NCBI RefSeq assembly: GCF_963678635.1
Contig: NC_087065.1
Location: 38,713,888 to 38,777,887, forward strand
Source: Symsagittifera roscoffensis
Taxonomy: Eukaryota; Xenacoelomorpha; Acoela; Convolutidae
Direction: 5' to 3'
Length of the DNA stretch: 64,000 nucleotides
Shown here: piece after piece, positions 57,401 through 63,261 of the stretch
Layout: each line of letters opens with the position of its first letter
Numbering within the stretch: the first letter of the stretch is position 1
Program-made: the position numbers and the translations under genes
The notes under the pieces: generated by a model
The model's database searches: none
Told to the model about the DNA's origin: nothing
What the model saw: the letters and a program-made list of their open reading frames with translations, nothing else

Positions 57401-58639
57401 CTAATTTGCTTATCGTCTAATTTCCTAGGCCCTTTCGAAACTATTACAATAGGAAGTGTACGTCGCATTTCCTCTGTGAGTACATCTTAAAGACATTTTT
57501 TGAATTATCAGGCAATTGAAACAAGGCTGCTCCTATCAAGGAAAAATCTCGAATGCTCGGACTGATTTTCATTTTTATTTAATAGTTTTTGTTAAACAAA
57601 AGTTATATGTTTGAAAAATTAAAAACTGATATCAATTCAAAAACATTACTTTTGGTCCGCTTTTTTTAAAACCTTTCCCCCAGACGACATGCATAGTAGA
57701 CCGTGGTTTGATTACCGCCTAGCAGCAAATTTTTGAGTTCGAATCGCTTGCCTCAATTCAATTCATTTTTAAACAATCTCCAGCAATGTCGCTTTATCGC
57801 GGTGGAAGCAAAGAGTGACTGCAGTCGCCGCAAATGACACATGAGCAAATCCTCCAGTTTTTGGGAACGCAGAAAGCATGAAACCATCTCTGAGCCGTAG
57901 TGCTGCGCTTATATAGAACAAATTATATTGCGCGTGATGTGTTCCAAAGTTGTCAAATTGGCAAATTCAATTGAGAGAAAAAATATCGAGAATACGAATC
58001 GAGTTTGAAAGCAACCTGTTTCCATGGTTGCAAAGATAGCCTCACGTTGTTTTCACAAAATTCTATGCAAATTGTGTCGTCGTCAGCTTTTTTTTGCGTA
58101 ATCATAAAAAAAGCAAGCTGAGTATCTGGAACAGCGGATTAGAACTGATGATTTCACTTGAACACAGGTTCTTATTACTGTACGTTGGCGCATAATAAAG
58201 GCTCGAAGTCTTTATTTTTACATTCGATCGTGAAGAACTTGACCCAATATTGAAATACTCAATATAAAGACCTGCTTTGAAATACGTTGTTGTTTCAGCT
58301 CTAGTTTGTCGAAACCGATGGACGAATTCAAGAGAGACGCTTTCTGGGCTGTGAAGTGCAGCTTCACCGGAACCCTAATCCTTCTGACCCCATTTGAGGT
58401 CAATGACCAATATGACACGCTTAAAAAGATGACTCACGCTGTACTTTTCATGTTCCAACCGTTCCACCAAAAACCCTCCAGTTTGATCCCGGCCCTTCAA
58501 AACATGCGTGGGTTTTCCGTTCCCAAAGGAAATAGTCTGACTTTTGTCGATTTGGTGCAGTTTGCAGAGTTGAACTTGTTCGCGGGAAATCTATATTTGG
58601 AAAATGCGCTACAGGAAAAATGGATTTGCAGCTATTTAG
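20940..58639 (+). CDS. Giant DUF6606-DUF3638-DUF3645 P-loop protein, six exons, 3' end not found
   Basis: I join exons 20940-21449, 35534-36049, 37865-38073, 41820-49488, 52887-53082 and 58299-58639. Boundary phases agree throughout (0-0, 1-1, 0-0, 1-1, 2-2). The exons give 9,441 bases, or 9,442 if one missing base in exon 2 is allowed: 3,147 codons plus one base, close to the usual ~3,000-3,300 residues of the family. Order and motifs match the family of giant proteins known from fungi, oomycetes and scattered protists and animals, which databases often auto-label as ubiquitinyl hydrolases. I see no protease active site that would support that label. What the sequence shows is an SF2-like P-loop core: GEGKSS, DESDD, DDVHTRGTD and QACMRMR. 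The biochemical role is unknown. No signal peptide or membrane segment is evident, so a cytosolic or nuclear ATPase is a guess. The final ~70 C-terminal residues of the family are missing here. Confidence 0.9.
21620..23400. repeat. Degenerate ~84-bp minisatellite in intron 1
   Basis: Roughly 20 diverged monomers with consensus elements AAGCAAGCTATTTAAGCTAT, GAAACTTTGAAAT, TTATTTCATAGACTGAATCG and GGTTCGCAAAAAATT. Measured spacing of ATGAAACT at 22781, 22865 and 22949 is 84 and 84 bp. It starts within 200 bp of the exon 1 donor. The short open frames in it are by-products of the repeat. Confidence 0.85.
23401..23824. other. Intron 1 spacer
   Basis: AT-rich sequence between the minisatellite and the G2 LTR. 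Nothing recognised. Confidence 0.4.
23825..24013 (-). repeat. G2 3' LTR
   Basis: Matches 31464-31657 through TGTTAAAA-AATACACC, AATGCTAACT, GGATACGA, GAGCGTAC-GTTT, GAGTATGCTTCAA, AAACCAAA and ACGATAGAC. On the minus strand it starts TGAAGTC and ends TAACA. Similarity continues a few bases past TAACA, so the exact 3' border is uncertain by about 5 bp. No target-site duplication is seen. Confidence 0.8.
24420..24671 (-). pseudogene. G2 pol C-terminal acidic tail
   Basis: An 83-codon minus frame rich in Asp, Glu, Ser and Pro, placed after the integrase and before the 3' LTR. This suits the variable C-terminal tail of a Gypsy integrase. There is no independent family match. Confidence 0.4.
25272..26223 (-). 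pseudogene. G2 integrase fragment
   Basis: The 223-codon frame (26223-25552) carries the zinc-binding pattern region YVWWPHINRLIWYHGTNC with NCIKAGK, then EEVNLDFASPLD, which includes the first catalytic Asp of the integrase core. A frameshift near 25590 moves to 25622-25272, with KFPSAKITSSTS and FLRVNIHIIGIL, the next core segment. The second Asp and the final Glu are not visible in an open frame. Inactive. Confidence 0.8.
26308..28438 (-). repeat. G2 internal tandem duplication, copy 1
   Basis: A 2,131-bp unit starting CAAAAATCCAGCCAAGCACA that repeats immediately at 28439. It contains minus-strand protease, RT and RNase H remnants, including an 88-codon RT frame (27467-27201) with DMPKEFQRVMG and CYIDDNLIGSK that is identical in the second copy. 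The two copies differ at only a handful of bases and one substituted block. Confidence 0.92.
28439..30561 (-). repeat. G2 internal tandem duplication, copy 2
   Basis: Second unit, ending at ATCGACAA where the sequence of copy 1 instead joins into this copy. The junction shows 3-bp CAA microhomology. It contains the same RT frame at 29597-29331 and protease region at about 30550-30240. It differs from copy 1 by single-base changes (for example 29575 A for G, and one fewer A near 29199) and by a palindromic block at 30182-30227. Confidence 0.92.
30182..30227. repeat. Perfect 19-bp inverted repeat inside copy 2
   Basis: AGATCCAACGGATGGGCCC, then the loop TTATTCAT, then the exact reverse complement. 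In copy 1 the left arm is replaced by 28 unrelated bases (28053-28080), while loop and right arm are the same. Confidence 0.95.
30683..31463 (-). pseudogene. G2 gag fragment
   Basis: Reading minus from ATGGCGCACTCATC near 31456, broken frames precede a 107-codon frame (31006-30683) with FWGALAEMAEKCDIS, EEWIRDIFINKMRNYDIQRE and ALRLALVHEQKD. This is the conserved capsid C-terminal pattern of Gypsy Gag. A Cys/His cluster near 30650-30590 (CQANDAHCSVCNFKC) follows in the position of a nucleocapsid zinc knuckle, but with abnormal spacing. Confidence 0.75.
31464..31657 (-). repeat. G2 5' LTR
   Basis: Partner of 23825-24013. By eye it is roughly 75-80% similar. It starts TGACGTC and ends TAACA on the minus strand, then TTTTAAAA and TGGCGCACTC, a plausible primer-binding site, although this ATGGCGC could also be the gag start. 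Confidence 0.8.
31690..32113 (+). mobile_element. Family B (hAT-like) copy B2
   Basis: Contains CAGCCCAAAGGGCTCCCCTTT, GCGCCTTCGGCGCC, GAGCGCGCCGAAAAACG, AACTTTCCAAAAAGTGC and GGCTGAAACAGG. It ends AATCCTAGATCCGCCCCTG, the reverse complement of the terminal CAGGGGCGGATC. The left end is probably near CAGGGGTCAAAG (31702). No 8-bp duplication is recognised. Confidence 0.65.
32114..33693. other. Intron 1 spacer with a relic repeat
   Basis: 32170-32420 holds phrases (TCTGGAATCCAGAGACAAGT, GCGGAATCCGCAACAA, TTGTAAGCGGAATCC) that recur inverted in the TIR element at 59273-59474, so a related element lies here without clear ends. The rest has no gene. A run of Cs lies at 33280. Confidence 0.45.
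33694..34066. mobile_element. 373-bp TIR element in intron 1
   Basis: The ends CTGGAGGGACCGAATGCTGG and CAAGCATTCGGTCTCTCCAG are inverted repeats. The interior is AT-rich and contains a 19-20-bp tandem pair (AGAAGTATTAAAATTGTTCC) at about 33841-33880 and the phrase CCTATTGGCT paired with TGATTGGCTG. It is non-autonomous. No target duplication is certain. Confidence 0.75.
34110..34670. repeat. Cluster of TTTCAGATCTGAAA palindromes
   Basis: The palindromic core CAGATCTG, or one-base variants, recurs at about 34122, 34520, 34552 (as CAGATATG and ATATCTGA), 34621 and 34644, with related forms at 33596-33672. Each is flanked by T and A runs. Function unknown. Confidence 0.6.
34671..35533. other. 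3' end of intron 1
   Basis: AT-rich, no gene. Ends with a pyrimidine-rich acceptor, CTTCTGCTTAG, at 35533. Confidence 0.5.
35534..36049 (+). CDS. Giant gene exon 2, with apparent one-base deletion
   Basis: The exon opens in phase 0 with VFHDMVIEKIVEIGKF, continuing the DUF6606 'iP--vf-d--f' pattern of exon 1. It runs through YVTNWLIAFLAEENN and AKIHD, the family's I-K-IRDE region. The next conserved motif, EPPWRRSTEYFAVKYVL (family PWRRSP-W---R), lies in a different frame, so one base is missing between about 35738 and 35760. The rest, including MLAYKSVVLLTLVEL and LQMMTKIARRMKKLE, is open to the donor AAAAAG|GTTCGT, which ends the exon in phase 1. This could be a sequencing or assembly error, a real null mutation, or less likely programmed slippage. 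Confidence 0.85.
37345..37544. other. Assembly gap (200 N) in intron 2
   Basis: A run of exactly 200 N, probably a placeholder of arbitrary size. It lies wholly within the 36050-37864 intron, so an undetected exon there is possible but not required by the reading phases. Confidence 0.98.
37865..38073 (+). CDS. Giant gene exon 3
   Basis: The acceptor TGAACTTTATAG precedes GAGCATCAATTG. Two bases complete the split codon from exon 2, giving Gly (phase 1). The peptide GASIVTKIRLKLDSQWEEIQ and the charged stretch to LPEIENFIQTI fit the family's helical segment with W--iQ after the PWRRS region. The best exit in phase 0 is CAG|GCTAGT at 38073/38074, a GC donor. A GT donor at 38078 would leave the wrong phase. 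Confidence 0.75.
38074..38430. other. 5' part of intron 3
   Basis: AT-rich, no gene. It is followed by two tandem family A copies. Confidence 0.4.
38431..38949 (+). repeat. Family A copy A2
   Basis: Full-length copy, TAACAAGACTGCTCGAATCA to GTTACGAAAGTCGGA, with all family landmarks. Head-to-tail with A3. Confidence 0.85.
38949..39478 (+). repeat. Family A copy A3
   Basis: Starts ACAAGACTGCTCATATCAGG with the perfect hairpin CAGGGC-GAA-GCCCTG and ends CGTATCGAAAGTCGGA. Immediately adjacent to A2 in the same orientation. Confidence 0.85.
39639..40127. mobile_element. TIR element split by a family A insertion
   Basis: The left end CCCACACTGAAGTTTCA and the right end TGAAACCTCAATGCTGGG are imperfect inverted repeats. 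Both halves are rich in ATTATAATCGATAAT-like motifs. The middle (39823-40028) is a truncated family A copy, so A inserted after this element. Confidence 0.5.
39823..40028 (-). repeat. Family A copy A4, truncated, inverted
   Basis: Begins TCCGACTTTCGTAACGAAAG, the reverse complement of the A 3' end, and passes CTCGGGTGGGTT and TTGTTGTCCTGAGC. It breaks off near GATTGCCAA. Confidence 0.8.
40380..40549 (+). mobile_element. Family B copy B3, 5'-truncated
   Basis: Only the right part remains: TTTAGTGATTTGGGAGAACC, then AAAATCCTAGATCCGCCCCT. Confidence 0.55.
40550..41819. other. 3' part of intron 3
   Basis: AT-rich, no gene. It ends with the acceptor TTTGTGGTTTTGCAG at 41819. The ATG at 41781 lies in this intron and is not a start codon. 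Confidence 0.5.
41820..49488 (+). CDS. Giant gene exon 4: middle region plus DUF3638-DUF3645 core
   Basis: A single open exon of 7,669 bases, predicted residues 413 to about 2,969. It starts in phase 0 with GQMGRP. Early family landmarks are YEGNPEMYSVMLLT, DHLLLPF and SFLVILDKKA. A CDC / CKKC cysteine quartet (residues 637, 639, 661, 664) surrounds an acidic insert, followed by FDFNCP. Middle landmarks include VVSLVCQILWETGG, NWDKSL and NILTGAFLMNSDPVRRLP. DUF3638 has the Walker A loop NMGEGKSSVIVPI (Lys about 2179), STPEQMMSMQLKALE, and DILDESDDILSVKRQLVYTM (acidic pair about 2305). DUF3645 follows (RVNYGVGKYRKMAVPFRAKD from about 2468, then GHPDVALALTQLTYYYQG). Next come TGFSGTNEAQLLLP, YLDDVHTRGTDLQFP (about 2756) and QACMRMRLLG (about 2788), like helicase motifs II-III and VI. 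It ends in the family's acidic EQERELE and RQVVRP signature at the donor CCAG|GTCAGT, phase 1. Confidence 0.95.
49489..50788. other. 5' part of intron 4
   Basis: AT-rich, no gene and no repeat shared with other regions that I can see. The exon 4 frame reaches a stop at 49500-49502 a few codons into this intron. Confidence 0.45.
50789..51370 (+). repeat. Family A copy A5, interrupted by a hAT-like insertion
   Basis: Starts AACAAGACTGCTCGTATCAG and ends CACCTTTCGAAAGTCG. The family sequence is interrupted at 50962-51161 by a foreign TIR element and resumes after it. Confidence 0.85.
50962..51161. mobile_element. 200-bp hAT-type MITE with exact 8-bp target duplication
   Basis: The ends GGCTCTTTTTCCTTTTCCCC and AGGTGGGGGAAAAAGGAAAA-AGAGCC are inverted repeats of about 25 bp. 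GCAAAGAG occurs immediately before (50954-50961) and after (51162-51169) the element. An 8-bp target duplication is typical of hAT (also Merlin and P) elements. Confidence 0.92.
51371..52636. other. Intron 4 spacer
   Basis: Very AT-rich with many T runs. No gene or recognised repeat. Confidence 0.45.
52637..52848 (+). mobile_element. Family B copy B4 with 8-bp target duplication, beside exon 5
   Basis: Starts CACCAGCAGATGCCCCCC and ends CCTAGATCCGCACCTG (inverted terminal CAGGTGCGGATC). AACCGGAT flanks both sides (52629-52636 and 52849-52856). The interior keeps CGACCCAAAGGGCCCCCCC, GCGCCTTTGGCGCC and CAGCGCGCGCCAAAAAACG. It lies 38 bp upstream of the exon 5 start. Confidence 0.9.
52887..53082 (+). 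CDS. Giant gene exon 5
   Basis: After the acceptor AAACTTTTCAG, two bases (AG) complete the phase-1 codon from exon 4 to Glu. The peptide begins ERMSPKKPEVPSSVKKFIEG, matching the family's segment after RQ-RP, where a basic K/P stretch leads to H-dv--FV-tG. It continues YLQDCLKHTKIRPQIL and NVTTDD, the family's V-aT-DFa-tV region. The exit is ACAA|GTTAGT in phase 2. The last base before GT is A, not G, so the site is weaker than the others. Confidence 0.85.
53083..53540. other. 5' part of intron 5
   Basis: No gene recognised. Confidence 0.4.
53540..53785. repeat. Family D-like fragment
   Basis: Repeats of AAAATGCTTGTCAAACAATT type and a right end TTTTTGGTCAACCCGG, as at 20440 and 61026. The left end was not found. 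Confidence 0.45.
53786..53965 (+). repeat. Family A copy A6, partial
   Basis: ATCAAGGCCGAGCCGTGAATG, CTCCGGCTG and TTACACGCTATGTTATATGC correspond to the first ~180 bp of the family. It is truncated afterwards. Confidence 0.55.
53966..54777. other. Intron 5 spacer
   Basis: AT-rich, no gene. Confidence 0.4.
54778..55320 (+). repeat. Family A copy A7, diverged
   Basis: ACCCGTTTGTATCAGCGCAA, CGTTAACGCAATAATAGGGCG, CAAGATAATTGTCCCAAGAT and TTGAGCTTAGAACTATTGTC parallel the family order but with many changes. Confidence 0.55.
55321..56403. other. Intron 5 spacer
   Basis: No supported gene. A 78-codon frame at 56003-56239 has no recognisable features. Confidence 0.4.
56404..56990 (-). repeat. 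Family A copy A8, diverged, inverted
   Basis: The right edge on the minus strand reads AACAGGACTGATCGTATGAG and AGAGCGAAGCCCTGA. The 3' part at 56404-56600 has ATTATGCTCAGGGTGG, CACACGTGATTG and GGCCATTCTAGAG. The span of about 585 bp equals a full-length copy. Confidence 0.6.
57011..57424. mobile_element. 414-bp TIR element
   Basis: The ends GAAATTAGACGACAAGCAAA-TTAGACGG and CCGTCTAATTTGCTTATCGT-CTAATTTC are nearly perfect 28-bp inverted repeats. Each end itself contains the unit AAATTAGACG twice. Isolated AAATTAGAC units also occur near 63818-63845. Confidence 0.85.
57529..58100 (+). repeat. Family A copy A9, diverged
   Basis: Starts AACAAGGCTGCTCCTATCAA. AATGCTCGGACTG, CCCCCAGACGACATGCATAG and TGCGCGTGATGTGTTCC align in order with the family. 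It ends indistinctly. Confidence 0.5.
58299..58639 (+). CDS. Giant gene exon 6 (C-terminal region)
   Basis: The acceptor GTTGTTGTTTCAG precedes CTCTAGTTTG, and one base completes the phase-2 codon from exon 5. An alternative acceptor after CTCTAG (58305) is in the same phase. The peptide has MDEFKRDAFWAVKCSFTG, LLTPFEVND, MTHAVLFMFQPFHQ, then FAELNLFAGNLYLENALQ. This matches the family's C-terminal pattern: D-y-r-v-wil, PyEaneL-p, VTLHLY-PR, then LNLFAGQLYL before y-elc-fLgL. It ends at a strong donor, ATTTAG|GTGAGT, phase 1, so at least one more exon must exist. Confidence 0.9.
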
Positions 58640-59272
58640 GTGAGTCCTAATTTTTTAAAATATATTTTCCTTGCAGACTCATGATTGTTAAACTGGCTGA
58701 AGTTTGCGAGCAGTTTTGAGGCCTTTGTTGAATTTTGAGGCAAAAATGCAAAAATATTCATCTTTCATCCTCATCTTTCATCATTCAAATAAGGGATCAT
58801 TTAAATGTTGCTTCCCTTATTACTGAGTATTTATGCAAATGATTTTTTCTCCAGTTTCGTTGAATGCCATTTTTTCTAAAGTTAAGGCAAAGCTTCAAAA
58901 ATTTGAGCATGGTGTTTCGCTCAAGAAGTGCTCTGATTGGTTTAGTTGAGAAAAACTTTACTGCCTACCCGGATTGATCTTGCAGTGAAGATTAGTAATG
59001 TTGCAGTACTGTTCCAGTGAAAAAAAAATAGAGTACTGTTTCAGTACTTCGCCAGCGTTAATTTGTCTCTAATCAGAGAATTATTCAGCAACAAAAACAG
59101 CAATTTTACAGAGATGAATCAGCACTGTAACAGCTCTGAAACAGCACTTAAACAGCAACGAAAATTCGCAAGAACAGCGCTAAAAATTGCAAATCATGTT
59201 CGAACCAAAATAGTGACAAAGAACAACAATTGACAACTGATCTCAAAATTGTCGAAATCTGCAGTTGCTTTT
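58640..59272. other. Start of intron 6 or 3' flank
   Basis: No exon recognised. CAGCACTGTAACAGCTCTGA-like CAG/GTA phrases repeat around 59000-59180 (AACAGC, CAGTACTG). Confidence 0.4.
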
Positions 59273-59474
59273 CATTACGAGGCCAAACTGTGCATTTTGA
59301 GCATTGTAAGCGGATTCCGCAACAAGGGCGCTCCCTTTGTTCTTCTTTTGTTCCTTAATTTCCTTTGATCGTTCCGACAAATTTTTAACATATTTAAAGA
59401 CTTGTCTCTGGAATCCAGGAACATACAGGCACAAAATTGTGCGCCTATCCAGTGCACAGTTTGGCCTCGTAATG
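59273..59474. mobile_element. 202-bp TIR element
   Basis: CATTACGAGGCCAAACTGTG-CA at the left and the exact inverse TGCACAGTTTGGCCTCGTAA-TG at the right form a perfect 22-bp inverted repeat. The interior shares GTAAGCGGATTCCGCAACAA and GACTTGTCTCTGGAATCCAG with 32170-32420 (inverted). No clear target duplication: the right flank is a T run. Confidence 0.85.
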
Positions 59475-59870
59475 TTTTTTTTCTAACTCAAACTGATAAA
59501 TAAGTTCAAGTTTCGGGTACGGATTTGTAATCAGCCGCCTTTTCGGAGGAAAAGAATGACCGTTGTTGCCTCAGAAACTTCTTTCGTCGAGTCCATGTGG
59601 TTGTTCACAAAGGTTTTGAGTCTCCTTTCATCGAAATCGCACCAAAAATAAAAATAAGAATCTTTCCTGCTAACTTTGCAATACGACACGTATATTTAAA
59701 GAGTCCCAATATAAAGCTTTGGGTGCGTGCCAATCGAATCAACTTGGGAATACTTCTTTGAAGTTTTTCAAGCTACGATAATTCGAAATTTTTATGATTA
59801 CTCTTAGGAAGCGTTCTTTCTTCTGTTTTTGAATACTTTTGATCGCCTGTTCTCGAAAAAACAGAACAAT
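59475..59870. other. No recognisable gene
   Basis: AT-rich sequence between the TIR element and the microsatellite. Confidence 0.4.
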
Positions 59871-59957
59871 TCACCACCACAACAACAACAATAAAAAAAA
59901 TTTGACAACAGCAACAACAAAAACAATAAAAAATCTTGGAAACAACGACAAACAAAT

Positions 59958-60010
<53 letters not shown>

Positions 60011-60080
60011 AATAACAACAACAGCAACAACAACATCAAAAACAAAAACAACAAAACCTTAACGACAACAACAAAAAAAC
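59871..60080. repeat. (CAA)n microsatellite
   Basis: Nearly uninterrupted CAA/ACA triplets from about 59958 to 60010, with impure flanks. The poly-Asn (+) and poly-Leu (minus) frames here are repeat artefacts. Confidence 0.95.
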
Positions 60081-61026
60081 CCAGGTTGACCAAAACTTCT
60101 TATCATACATTTTCCATAAATGAGAAACTTCTTGTCATACAATTTCATACAATTCCATACGTACAGAATATTGTATGAAAACTCTATGATAAGCATTTTT
60201 CCATATATGAAAATTGTATGATAGGTGTTTTCCCATAAACCAAAAATTTTGATTTTTCTTTCTTAATTTAGTTTCTGAAAAATTTTCGGTTGTGTTTGCA
60301 ACCGAACACAAGTGACAAAGACCTTGTTTACTCAAAACACAGAAGGTCGGACGGTCTTGCATTTACAATGCATAGAAAACGACCTGAATTTGGCTGTCTT
60401 TCACAATTCACATAACAAAAGTAACAAACTTTTATTTTTTGGCAAAACTTTTTAATGATGATTATTTTAAATTTTTGAATTTTCAATTTATCAAACATTG
60501 ATCTAGTCATACATTACCAAACATACATTAACACTCCATACAAAAGAAATAGGAATTTTTAGCGTTTTTGAAAAAAATTTAAGTGAAAAGAAAATAAAAG
60601 CCAATTTTATCGTATCCAGGACTACGTTATGCACACAAAATATTAAATATTGCATGCAAAAAAAAATTTGCGAAAAATGTTTGTTTGCGTACGAAATTCG
60701 ATTTGCGGTTTAAAAAAACAAAAAAATTTTGGGCCAAATTTTCAAAATTACTTGAAAAATTTTTTGTGTCGCCATCAAAAAAATGCCAGTCATACAATTT
60801 CCATATATGGGAATTGTATGATAAGCATTTTTTTCAAAAAACGAAAACTTCAGTTTTTTTATCACCAGACTGTTTTATTAGAATCAAACAGCCACAGAAA
60901 TAAGTTTATACCAGTTTTCAACCATTTTTAGAAATTGTATGAAAATTGTATGACAAGCATTTTTCCACACACTTGATGTATGGAATTGTATGATAAGCAT
61001 TTTCGGTGTATGGGGGTCAACCCGGG
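60081..61026. mobile_element. Family D element
   Basis: The left end CCCAGGTTGACCAAAACTTC and the right end GGGGTCAACCCGGG are inverted. Inside, both flanks repeat TTGTATGATAAGCATTTTT and its complement several times (about 60140-60240, 60790-60835 and 60930-61005). No protein-coding frame. Confidence 0.65.
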
Positions 61027-61430
61027 AACCCTTAACAGCAATACCAAAAAATCTTAACAGCAACACATCATCAACCACAAAAACAACGAACGTTTCTTAA
61101 TTGCATGAAGTTAGTCTCAAGATTCTATTTTTGTCTCCAATATGCGTACGACTGAACGCGGATTCAAGTATTTTCAATCAAAATTGAGTTTTCGTTGTTC
61201 TGTGCAATAAAGCAAATATCTTTTCACACAGTTTTTTGAGACTTTGAACGATTGAATTTATTGGGCTGTTTAGCTGTAAACTTCCTCAAACGTTTCGAAG
61301 TTCCAAAAACACTTTTAGGGTTCCGCTCAAACTTCGCTTAAATTTTTTTTAAAATGAGCGAAAAAATAATTTCGTTCAAAAACTGATACATACTTCTTCC
61401 GACGTTTCTCGAAAAATTTAGCCTCTAGAC
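61027..61430. other. No recognisable gene
   Basis: AT-rich sequence. CTCTAGAC at 61423-61430 is the target duplication of B5. Confidence 0.45.
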
Positions 61431-61857
61431 CAGGGGATAATCAAGGATTTTCTCGAGGGAGGGGGTGGGGGTGGATTTTCAAAAAAATTTCGTCGACTTT
61501 ATTTTCTAGGTTGATCAAATTGATTTTCCGAGCACCCCCCAGAACACTATAAAAACCCTATTTTGACAAAAAACTTTGATTCGAAGTCAAATTTTAGAAA
61601 AAACAACAGGTCGAAATTACCCTTTTTGGGCGACTTTGAAATTTTTGAGCCAAAAATGCGTTTTGTTTGGCGCGCGCTCCACATCAAAATTTGTATCTAT
61701 TCGTGCCAAAGGCGCCTTTAAAAAATTTTAGGGTTCATCGGCAGAATATGGATGTCATAAAATAATATACCCAAGGAGGGACCCTTTGGTTGGTGAGGGG
61801 GTCGAGTCTCTAGAAAAAAGGCGTCCGCCCCCGCTGCCACCCATGAATCCGTCGCTG
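61431..61857 (-). mobile_element. Family B copy B5 with 8-bp target duplication
   Basis: Starts CAGGGGATAATCAAGGATTT and ends CCCATGAATCCGTCGCTG, whose inverse is CAGCGACGGATTCATGGG. CTCTAGAC lies on both sides (61423-61430 and 61858-61865). The interior has GGCGCGCGCTCC and GCCAAAGGCGCC, inverted relative to the other copies. At 427 bp it is the most complete copy. Confidence 0.92.
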
Positions 61858-61865
61858 CTCTAGAC

Positions 61866-62619
61866 TCCGAAAAGCTCTTCGCTCTTCGAAACTTAAACCA
61901 ATGTTTCCGTTCTTGTCTGTTCATTTTAGCCTAAAACTTTTTCTTTGTTTTGAGGTCTTCTGCCCCTTCCGCGAACATCAGAACAAGAACAGGCATTTCA
62001 AAATAAGTTAATCACTACGAATGGATTTGTAAAACGAGGCAACAGATGTCTGGTGCCTGGAACAGAACATTGGAAATGTCCTTTCAACAAAATAAATCCA
62101 GTTCCTGCTGTCCTCGATCTAATCAGCATTCGAAATGTGGAAATGTTGTATCCTTCTAGCCACATGCATAGTCTCTTATCGAGATGTCACTCCAACGTCT
62201 TCGAATCATAAGCGAGTATCAATTGACCCCAGTTTGCTTTTAAACGTACCAGTTATGATAAACTTGATATGAGATGGACAGAAGGCTGTCATAATTTTAC
62301 TTATGTGGACTGCAGTTTAACTATTTACTGCATTTTTGAAGCCAACAAGTTTTGTAATATTGACAAACACTAAAACTTCCTAAAAATACAGCAAAATAAA
62401 CAACATTTTACAGAACTTACAATTATTGTAAAATTGACAAATCCTGAAACTTCCTGAAAATACCGAACAAGACTGCAGTATGAATATTGGCTGTATTTTT
62501 TGGAGCTAACCATTATTTTAAAATTAACAAACCGTGAAATATCCTGTAAACCATGAAACTACTGTAAACGCCCCTTTTGAGTTAACTGTAAACTTTTTAA
62601 GACCTCCATTTTCGACCAA
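61866..62619. other. No recognisable gene
   Basis: A repeated phrase (TAAAATTGACAAA-CTGAAACTTCCTGAAAAT-C and variants) occurs about three times between 62350 and 62550. Otherwise nothing. Confidence 0.4.
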
Positions 62620-62925
62620 TTTTTCTGAAGGTGCCATTGACGCCAAAGCATACTTATTTTTTGAGGTGAGAGCGAGCGCCAAAAAACCCAAGTTTTTGGT
62701 CAAAACTGTCCAAAGAGTGCTTAAAATCGCCTTTTTGGCTTGTTTTTCAAAAATTCCGTGGCGCAGAAAAAAATTGGCCAGAGTGCTTTTTTTAATGCTC
62801 TGGGAGAGCTCACCGGAAAACCAGTTTGGCCCTAAAACAAGGTAGCGACCAAACTTTGGTTTTTTTTTTGAAAAACCGCCTCCCCCTCGAGAAAATCCTA
62901 ATTTGCCTTTGGTTTAGACTTCAAT
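62620..62925 (+). mobile_element. Family B copy B6
   Basis: GGTGCCATTGACGCCAAAGC, GAGCGAGCGCCAAAAAACCC, TGGTCAAAACTGTCCAAAGA, GGGAGAGCTCACCGGAAAAC and CCTCGAGAAAATCCTAATTT follow the family order. The ends are degraded. Confidence 0.6.
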
Positions 62926-63261
62926 TAAAATTATGGGTCGGTGAATTTTTTCAACCACTGCAGGGAGCAATAATAGAAACTGTTGTGTCTAATTTTTTCT
63001 CTACCTTTTTTAGGCTAGCAAATGAATTTTTAATCTCTGCTCACTCTAGTTCAATTGAAATCGAATGTAGGATCTTTTAAGATTCCTCATAGATTCTTGC
63101 AAGGTTCGTTATAATATTCCTACTATTAGATTCCTGCAGGTCTTGTGGCATTCGCATTTGTACGAACTTAGAAAATAAACGTTTTCGTTTGACTAGTTCA
63201 AGAATTTCATATATAAGCGATCGAGTTTGACAACCGATAGACTTAAATTTAACTAAAACTG
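62926..63261. other. No recognisable gene
   Basis: An acceptor-like CCACTGCAG near 62962 opens a short frame, but its residues do not resemble the missing C-terminus of the giant protein. Confidence 0.4.

Noticed and set aside
57687-57745. tRNA gene or tRNA-derived SINE (A-box-like TAGTAGACCGTGGTT, B-box-like GAGTTCGAATCGC)
   Set aside because: No cloverleaf forms around the boxes, and the segment is part of a diverged family A copy whose other copies lack the boxes.
59773-60178. Poly-Asn and poly-Leu proteins
   Set aside because: Translation of the (CAA)n microsatellite.
62826-63080. Last exon of the giant gene
   Set aside because: The frame has an acceptor-like CTGCAG but no resemblance to the family C-terminus, and its start is inside family B copy B6.
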